In this document: positions 56,918-64,000 of the stretch, piece by piece
Layout of the letters: every line of letters begins with the position of its first letter
Position numbering within the stretch: the first letter of the stretch is position 1
Source of the DNA: Eupeodes corollae
Taxonomy: Eukaryota; Arthropoda; Insecta; Diptera; Syrphidae
Length of the DNA: 64,000 nucleotides
NCBI RefSeq assembly: GCF_945859685.1
Contig: NC_079148.1
Span: forward strand, 8,122,001-8,186,000
Direction: 5' to 3'
The notes under the pieces: generated by a model
What the model was told of the DNA's origin: nothing
Databases searched by the model: none
Seen by the model: only the letters and a program-made list of their open reading frames with translations
Program-made: the position numbers and the translations under genes

Positions 56918-57479
56918 AATTGTCGGAATATATCCATTCAATCAATATTATGACACTTGAAATGACAGTTGAGTTTGACAGCTGTCAAATGCCTACAAAA
57001 AATTTATCAAAGAATACATCTGTAAAATATCTTGAAATCTTGAATTTCCAAAAAATATTGAATACCCAAATCTCTTATCTTAAAAAATAGGCTACCACTT
57101 ATAAAAGAATCAAAAACTTTTACTTTAATCCATATAAATCCCTACATCCACTCCAAAGACTTGTCATTCTCTTATATTATCATATGAAGTATGATCTATG
57201 TGTGTTTCCTAACAAACTTTTCAAAAAGAATAAAGCCCAAAAAAAAAATCATCATAAATCTTGACTACGTCCGTCGGATATACTATAAGTTCCAAATCGA
57301 TCTCATTTACTCTTATGTCTTGTGTGCGCTCATTCACTGGAAATTTTGTCGTTTTGAAGGCAACACTTATAAAAGTTTCATCCTGACTTTTAGACTCCTG
57401 GATATGCATTCATCCATAACCTAGCCGAGCATACTGTATGAAGGAAAGTTTTTTAACAAGGCGAATCACTTCAAACAAA
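56918..57479. other. A+T-rich noncoding DNA
   Basis: No recognised feature. Confidence 0.4.
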
Positions 57480-58700
57480 AAAAAAAAAACATACTACGTG
57501 CCCCGCCGCCAAATTGGAAGGACATGCTTGTCCGCTTTTCCTTTTTTATTCCTTTGAACTTCGTTGTCTTAACTCGAAAATCTCTCTTCAAATAAAAATA
57601 AAAAAGTAGAATGCAGTGTTGGCAGGAAAAATGTGTGCCAACTTTAAAAATAATAGAAGTTCCACTCCAAATACATTTTACAAACTGACGCTCTATGTGA
57701 AGTGGGCTTAGGTAACCTACGGTTTGTGCCAGGCCATCCTCCAACCTCCATACTCCATGCTCACTCCATCCAGCTCAAACCAGGCGAGGACATCATCTCT
57801 TCCTCTCGATGCACACTGAACACAAAAGGATAACATTGCATCCCATAGAACAGAGTATGAGCCTCGCACCCGCCGGCCGCCAACGAGCACAGAGCATCCC
57901 TCTATAGCTGCAGCAACAATTCATTGATACACAACGACTGTCTGTCTGTGGGAATCCTGCTATAAAATCTAGAACAAGGTTATTCGGCACATTTAAGAAG
58001 GAGCCATCAAAAAAAGTAGTCGCCGATTTACACGAAGAAGGCCGGTGCAGGATGCAAAACTCTACTCGTCAGCCAATTTTATATTCCACCTCGAAACTAT
58101 CCGCTTTTGGAAACTTCATCGAGGAGGCAAAGGTGGTGGCTAGGATAGGTTAGAACTGCGGAAAGGCGGCCGGGTATAACAGGAGCACTGATATGACTAC
58201 ACTCTCCAAGCTTGTCCGTGTTAAACGCATCCGTCCAAAACGGATGGCATTCAATATGCGAAAGCTATAGACGAGGGAGATGCCCCAGCAGCGAGTGTTT
58301 TGCTCTGTCAAGTTTCGTTTTTCATGAAGTTTCAGCTACCATAGAATCCACCTATCCTATCGAAGTTGAAGCTACTGCCTGAGCTTGAGATATACTGACG
58401 ACTCGACTCTTATCTTTTGGGATCATCATCGTTTCGTTTACACCTCTCAATTCTGGAGGAAGAGATGTGGGCAAGTTGGTCAGGTGGCGGCGGTGGTGGT
58501 TGGTGTTTGCATCAGAGGAGAGATTCAACCGGATGATATCGTTGGTTAGGTCGTTAGTTATATTCGAAATATCTTTATGAAGATCCATGCTGGTGCATCC
58601 GAACGCTCGCTCGTATAAAGTTTGTATCTTGAATGGAGCGATATACTCGTATGATGAAGAAGAACCTAATATTGTTTGTGCACAAATATTTTTCTTTGGA
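57480..58700. other. G+C-richer anonymous island, possible untranslated or regulatory DNA
   Basis: Unlike its surroundings, this segment is richer in G+C and free of recognised transposon protein. A 78-codon minus-strand frame (58588-58352, MDLHKDISNITNDL start) has a plausible composition but no recognised family. A GGTGGCGGCGGTGGTGG run lies near 58482-58500. It might include an exon or promoter of an unseen gene. Confidence 0.3.
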
Positions 58701-59900
58701 TCAAAATGAATGGAAATGAACGCCTTGAGGCGATATAGAGGGAGGTTTTTATTATATTAGTTGCTTCACATGTGTGAACTCTATATCGAGTTTATCTATG
58801 GAGAGAGAGAAAGATGCATGAATAAAGTATGCTGCCGTTTGAAAGGACTTCCTTCCTTACTTCCTTCCGGTAAGGAAACGGATTAAGCTGGTAACTGGGG
58901 CGTATGAGTAATATTTCTTTTCTTTGCTTTTTTTCTTCATGGTAATAATCTTTTCGTAAAGAAACAGATTATGGAAGGTTATGAGATGATGAGAAGTAAT
59001 ATCTTTAATAAAATAATTAAATATTTTATTCGAAATGATGTTTTGAGATGGTTCCGTCCAATAAATGCAAACAGAAGGGTTTTAAATATGGACAAGCAGC
59101 GATGCAGGTAAGGTATCTATTAAAATTAACTTTCAGTGCTTGTGAAATTGTGTATGTCTTTTCATTTAATAAACAAAAAAGTCAGTCTATTCATTTCGCA
59201 AGAGGTTATATCGAAGCTTTTTAATAATGACTGATAATTTCTGGGTAAAGTTTGGCAGCTATCACGCCTCCTTAGGATATAATCGTAGACTTTTATATCA
59301 ATCTTAGAATACAAATCAACAGCTTCTATTCTGATTAACTATGTTATTCTGCGAGAATCAGAAGTATTAACTATACCAAATACATTTTAAAATGGCGGAT
59401 ACCACGCCCCCTTAGTACATATCCTCATATTTTCGATTCTTATCTTTGTATGCACTGACTATCTCCACTCTTCTTAATTTTGACCTATTCTAATCTGTTA
59501 AATTTTATTATAATGCAAGCATCAGACGTGTTTCTTGTAAATAACAACAAGTTGTTGCAATTTTTGTTGCTCACACTTAATAATATTATTTTATTATAAA
59601 AAGAAACGAAAACACAAGAATACGATTTTAAAAGACCGCGAAATTATAAGTATGTAATTTATGCCGAACTGTCAAACAAGAGCGGCGAAGAGGCGAACTC
59701 GGCAAAAATTGCAACAAGCAGCAAATTAAGTGCTGCCACTACAACTAGCTCAGCGAGGGGTGAGTTCAATGCACAAATTAATCGAAAGGTCGATTAATTA
59801 AGTTGCTCACGATTTTGATATCACTTGATATCAGAAAATTAAAAATTCGAATCAAATCGCCACAGGGGCGTTCTCACGTTTCGTAAGAAGAGGGCGCCAG
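58701..59900. other. Noncoding DNA
   Basis: No gene recognised. Phrases like TACCACGCCCCCTTAG recur near 59265, 59400, 61078 and 61228. A small hairpin AATTAATCG with complement lies near 59777-59799. Confidence 0.35.
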
Positions 59901-60320
59901 CAATTTTTTTTGAAATAGAGAAAAAGGAAATTGCAAACCTTTACCTATAGGAACAAAAGAAAAGAAAATTACAATCACCAAAAAAAGAATACAACAGCAA
60001 TAATTTTATCACAATTAAATTTTTATTTTTAAGGTGCCTGAGAAACCTTACTTCGCAGGATGAAAACTCAGGATCTTTTCAATAATTATAAAGTTCACAA
60101 CGATAGCAAAAAACAGAAAATTGGACGATGGACTGTTAAGGTCTTTTATTCCCACAAAAGAAATTGGGATTTATGTACAAAGAAAACATTCACAATCAAT
60201 TTATACTTATCTTATTTCCTTTAGTTACAAACTCCCAACCAGTCCTTACTTCCTTCCTTTTTTTTCTAAAACTTTGATTTTCTTCTAACCTTTTTTTTTC
60301 AATTATTAGTTAACTTTTTT
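59860..60320 (-). repeat. Possible LTR plus primer-binding site (weak)
   Basis: On the minus strand a candidate LTR of about 400 bp would start AGTTAACTAATAATTG (near 60314), carry AATAAAAG (near 60155) and end in AAAAAAATT (near 59908). This is followed two bases later by TGGCGCCC (about 59906-59899), the start of a tRNA-Lys-type primer-binding site. AGTTA...AATT ends occur in gypsy/errantivirus-type LTRs. No second LTR or coding sequence was found. Confidence 0.3.
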
Positions 60321-61503
60321 TTTTACGTAATTTATCTTCGGAGATCGGCTTGTTGAACTCAACTTGTGATGAGATTCTCGCGATCCCCCTTACTCGCTCT
60401 TTTTCTCACAGCTAAATGCAAGTCATCCTGGAATTCGCCGCCCGCTGGATTCACTTCCAGGTCACGACGATTCCAGAAGCTGCATTCAGCCACCCCCATA
60501 TTCCATCTCGATTCGGACAAAAGTTGAGAAACAAAAAAAAAAATCGCAAAAATATGCTTCTTTTCAAGACTTTACGATCAATTCTTTAAAAAAAAGAAGG
60601 AAAAATGATTTTACGTTTGGGATTTGTAACTAAACTTGAAATAGGGTTCATCTTGAATTAAGTTGTTTGAAACTTAAAAGTCCATACGTCCATAAACATA
60701 GTTAAAGTTACATTAATTCAAGTTACAATTTAATAATTTGAGCAAAAATTTAAGTAAAATATGATTTTATACAAATTATTAACTCTTATATTATTGAAAT
60801 TTTAGGTTGGGCCATTAGGCCATTCCTTCATGCAACTTTTCTGCACCTATTCACCAGACCGTCCATCTGGTTTGGTTTCACTGCCATGGAAACCATCCCA
60901 TCAACCAATGCTACCTGTTAAAGAAAAAATAGTTTTCGCCACCACACTGAATGAGAGAACCGATAGTTGGCAAACCACGGTCGTCCCGCTCTCACGCAGT
61001 AAAGTGACAGTTCTAGGAAAGTGTGTTTTTGTTTTGGAAATAAAATTTCCGCAACAAATCACTTGAAAAGTGGGTTGCTACCACGCCTTCTGGGTGTAAA
61101 ATTGTAGTGCCTTGTTCTTTTGTGTGTACATATGCACACCCATATTTTTTTTTTATTCTTTAACTCTTAGAAGTTGTATTTTTTAACTCACACTCAACTT
61201 AACTCGTGTGTATATTCTTGTGGGTGGATACTACGCCCTATAAATTGTAATTAATATCTACATTCGTTTTTTTAGATTAAGCCGTGTAGGGAATTGCTTC
61301 ATAATTTTGACGATTGGTGAATCAATCAGTTAGTTTAATGGTTTTTTAATTTTTGAAATACCATATCTCAGAATCTCTTTTGCGTTGGGAGCTGAAACTC
61401 AGTAAAGTAACATAACATTGACTAAATTAGTAAGTAATGTAAATGTGAAGTTACTGGAGGCCAAATCGGCTAAGTGGAAAAGAAGAAATGTCAAAACTTG
61501 GCT
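60321..61503. other. Noncoding DNA
   Basis: A 78-codon frame at 60830-61066 has no recognised relatives. G+C-richer patches are near 60430-60510 and 60840-61000. Confidence 0.35.
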
Positions 61504-61554
61504 GGACGGTGCCGTTCTCTTTGATGTTCATATTCAAAGAGAACGGCACCGTCC
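61504..61554. repeat. Perfect 21-bp hairpin
   Basis: GGACGGTGCCGTTCTCTTTG plus one base at 61504-61524 pairs perfectly with 61534-61554 around a 9-nt loop. The stem is G+C-rich in an A+T-rich context. Confidence 0.9.
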
Positions 61555-61609
61555 GTTAAAAACTTTGTGAACGCAAACTTTTTTGAATACAAATACTACA
61601 AATCTATCA

Positions 61610-63868
61610 TGGTAGGTAAAAATGGCGATCTCAAGGCAACCTAGCCTGAGATCCAATTAGCGCTGTAGTGCGCCGTTTTGATACTAAAAACTCGTTTAAC
61701 CTGTGATTGAAACGGATAGATTTATAGAGAAGCTTCATAGCGATTATGTTAGAGCCATTTTGTTGCATTGAGAAAAAAGATTAGGTCTCTAATCTTTGTG
61801 TCAGATAGCTCATCGAGTTCTTGAAAGAATGCTTTTCCAAAGCATTTCATTCTGGTGTTTGCCAAAGCAGAACATTTGCAGAGGAAATGGATTATGGTTT
61901 CACTTTCTCTTTGGTCACTACAGCTACGGCAAAAGGTGTTGTAAGAGATACCCAACTTCTCTGCATCAACTCCTATAGGCCAATGTCCGGTACAAACCAC
62001 AACAATCCTGGCTATGTCTTGCCTTGGCCCGCATAGAAGATCGTTTGTAGGGGTTTTATTAAAGGTGGGCCATATTTTCCTAGATATAATGCAGGTGGGT
62101 AAATTGCTCCACCTTCGGTTTGATTTTACAATTCATAGCGCCAAGAGGAATGTTAACCATTTCCGCAAGTGAGCTATGAAGGGCCGATCCTTGCCTGGCT
62201 AGCTCTTCAGCCCGTTCATTTCCCACGATACCACTATGGCCCGGAACGCAGATCAGGGTGACACCGAAGTTAATATTCAGGCTCGCAAGCTCATCGCGAC
62301 ATTGCGCTGGACCAATTTAGATGAGGATGTGGCCGAGCTGCCTGACTGTCTGTAAAGATAGCCGTATTTCGGTTTTGGTTTGGGCTTTCTTTAAGTATCT
62401 TACATGCCTCCCTTATTGCCAGCAGTTCAGCCTGAAAAACGCTAGCAAAGTCAGAAAGCCTAAAGGATTTAGCTACATTTAGTGACTTAGAAAAGATCCC
62501 AGAACCAACTCCGCACTATATCATTGAGTTGTCAGTAAAGATGGTTGTGTCAAAACCTATCGACACGATGTCATCCTCTCTATCTTCTCTGGATTTAAAA
62601 ATAACCTTTAAACCCTCACTAATTCTCAAAGTAGGAGTGCAGTAGTCAGTGTCTGAGGGAATCAATTTCGTTGTGTTGCTGTGACCATAAGGTTTTGACA
62701 ACCAGCTATTTGATTCCTTCAGCCTAATAGCGCTGCAGGAAACTATGTATTTAATAAAAAGGTCGATTGGTAGAAGATCCAAAATAACGTTTAAGGCGTC
62801 CGTTGGGCAAGTAGGCATGGCCCCTGTGGTGCCCACGCAAGCTGTTCTCTGACCTTCTTTAGCTTATTAATATTATAGGCTTTGCTAAGAGCAGGCCACC
62901 ACACAATCAAACCATATGTTATGATTGGACGTACTACGGCTGTGTACGTCCATAAGATCATCTTCGACTGAAGTCCCCACTTTTTGCCGAAAGTTTTGCT
63001 ACAGGTGTAGAAAGCAACACAGGCCTTCTTAACCCGTACTTCAATATTTAGTTTCCAGTTTAGTTTGGGTTCGAATATAACTCTCAAACATTTAGCACTG
63101 GAATACAATGATAGGATTTGAGCGTTGAGTCGAGGTAGCGTGAAGGGCGGTACTTTAGTTCTGAGCATGAAAATAATCCGCTCTCGAATGAAGTCTTCTA
63201 CACCGAATTTAACGAGCGATTCTTCTAAGCATTCTGTAAGGACGTTGTTAAAAGCACCTTCTATGTCTAGGAAGGTGGCAACAGTAAATTCTTTATAAAG
63301 GATTGTTTTTTCTACAGTACGAACTACCTCATGGAGAGCAGTCTCCTTAGATTTGCCCTTAAGATAAGCATGCTGAGAGCTTTCGAGAGGTCGTCCAACT
63401 AGGATTTCTCTAATATGGTAATCAAAAATGCGCTCCAAGGTTTTAAGCACAAAAGATGTTAAGCTTATTGGTCTGAAATCCTTCGCGGATTTGTGTCCTC
63501 GCCTACCCACTTTCGGGAGGAAAACCACTTTGACCTGTCTCCACGAGCGACATGGGCACATGTTTGAGAAGGAGCCATCCTTTGAAAATTTGTCCCAGCC
63601 ATGGCGCTGCCACATCAAGCAACTTTTGAACCATAACTGGCAGTATGCCATCCATGCCTGTGGATTTGTATGGAGAAAAAGTATTGATGGCCCTCAAAAT
63701 ATTTTCTCTGGTTATAACGGAATTGACTTCCTCCATATGAGCTACGTTTAGCTCTGTGGTTTCAAGCGATTCGGGGTTATCACTCTCGCAACCCGGAAAG
63801 TGCGTCTTCATCAGTAGCTCAAGAGATTCGGCTGGAGAGGCTGTCCAAGTTCCATCAGGCTTTTTTAT
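61610..63868 (-). mobile_element. LINE A copy 2, 5'-truncated and internally deleted
   Basis: Same family as 29383-33918. From the 5' side: RT fingers (INTFSPYKSTGMDGILPVMV, 63700-63640), FRPISLTSFVLKTLERIFDY, motif A VATFLDIEGAFNNV (near 63290-63250), a deletion joining IIFMLRTK to the thumb (near 63170), GLIVWWPALSKAYN, a decayed RNase H (62600-62130), the cysteine-rich tail FCRSCSDQRESE (near 61930) and the 3' end at about 61610 with GGTAGGTA on the + strand. The YADD region is missing. The 5' boundary is at 63868, where similarity to copy 1 stops. Confidence 0.88.
62791..63651 (-). pseudogene. LINE A copy 2 RT, deleted palm, open 286-codon segment
   Basis: Fingers and motif A are present (LSSQHAYL-like SSQHAYLKGKSKETALH, FLDIEGAFNN), then the frame crosses a deletion that removes motif B and the YADD box, and resumes at LPRLNAQILSLYSSAKCLRV and YGLIVWWPALSK. 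Lacking the catalytic core, it cannot be an active polymerase. Confidence 0.85.
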
Positions 63869-64000
63869 TATAACATTCACAGTGAAAGAACCCGTATTTC
63901 AACATTGGACCGTTTTTTGTTCTTATTTTAAAACTGTAACCTTCGTTAAGTTCCATGATATGTTTGTTTTGGGAAAGTAAATGAACATACTGCAGAAATT
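63869..64000. other. Noncoding flank of LINE A copy 2
   Basis: Too short to interpret. Confidence 0.4.

Noticed and set aside
58352..58588. Confident small host gene
   Set aside because: No recognised family, no clear splice signals and no homologue in the window; kept only as a note in the island entry.

Overview
The window looks like nuclear DNA of an insect, most likely a fly (Diptera, Brachycera-like). Reasons: high A+T content, very short introns (several of 53-70 nt) in the one clear host gene, and a dense mix of insect-type non-LTR retrotransposons (RTE, I/LOA-like with RNase H, CR1/Jockey-like), a Ty3/gypsy element, mariner and PIF/Harbinger remnants and a tRNA-derived SINE. The species call is inference only.

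The only well supported host gene is an ABCA-subfamily lipid transporter on the + strand (34567-41968). I can splice it into 12 coding exons with consistent phases, about 1663 codons: two membrane halves, two large extra-membrane domains and two complete nucleotide-binding domains. Exon 8 carries an in-frame TAA (40369-40371) in the second membrane half, which is the most consequential oddity of the gene.

Everything else is transposon-rich. 1-1963: RTE LINE copy 1 (+). 2.7-9.0 kb: a foldback element, a 288-bp direct-repeat pair, a TA-flanked terminal-inverted-repeat element, a SINE and a decayed LINE. 9.0-11.0 kb: anonymous sequence with two GC-rich islands. 11.0-15.6 kb: a second TIR element, then about 1.58 kb of nearly pure (TTTAC)n that abuts the 3' end of RTE copy 2 (-), which itself carries a nested TTA-flanked MITE. 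15.6-22.4 kb: noncoding DNA, dispersed repeat, LINE and mariner fragments and an intact-looking SINE. 22.4-26.2 kb: Ty3/gypsy element (-) with both LTRs, primer-binding site and broken pol. 26.3-27.5 kb: PIF/Harbinger element with 25-bp perfect terminal repeats and a three-exon Myb/SANT-like pseudogene. 29.4-33.9 kb: LINE A copy 1 (-), just upstream of the ABCA gene. 42.6-44.7 kb: RTE copy 3 (+). 45.4-47.5 kb: LINE B (-), with a long open RT-RNase H frame and a (TTAGG)n-like tail. 50.2-54.35 kb: two head-to-head CR1/Jockey-like LINEs. 54.8-56.5 kb: a Jockey-like LINE (-). 56.9-61.5 kb: mostly anonymous DNA with a possible LTR and a perfect 21-bp hairpin. 61.6-63.87 kb: LINE A copy 2 (-).

Cross-links within the window add information. 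The SINE 3' end resembles the RTE LINE 3' end (a likely SINE-LINE partnership). The giant pentanucleotide array sits exactly at the tail of an RTE copy. A dispersed repeat at 28.7 kb supplies a paralogous empty site that fixes the boundaries and TTA target duplication of the MITE at 18.1 kb. No CRISPR, rRNA or functional tRNA was seen. All alignments were made by eye.
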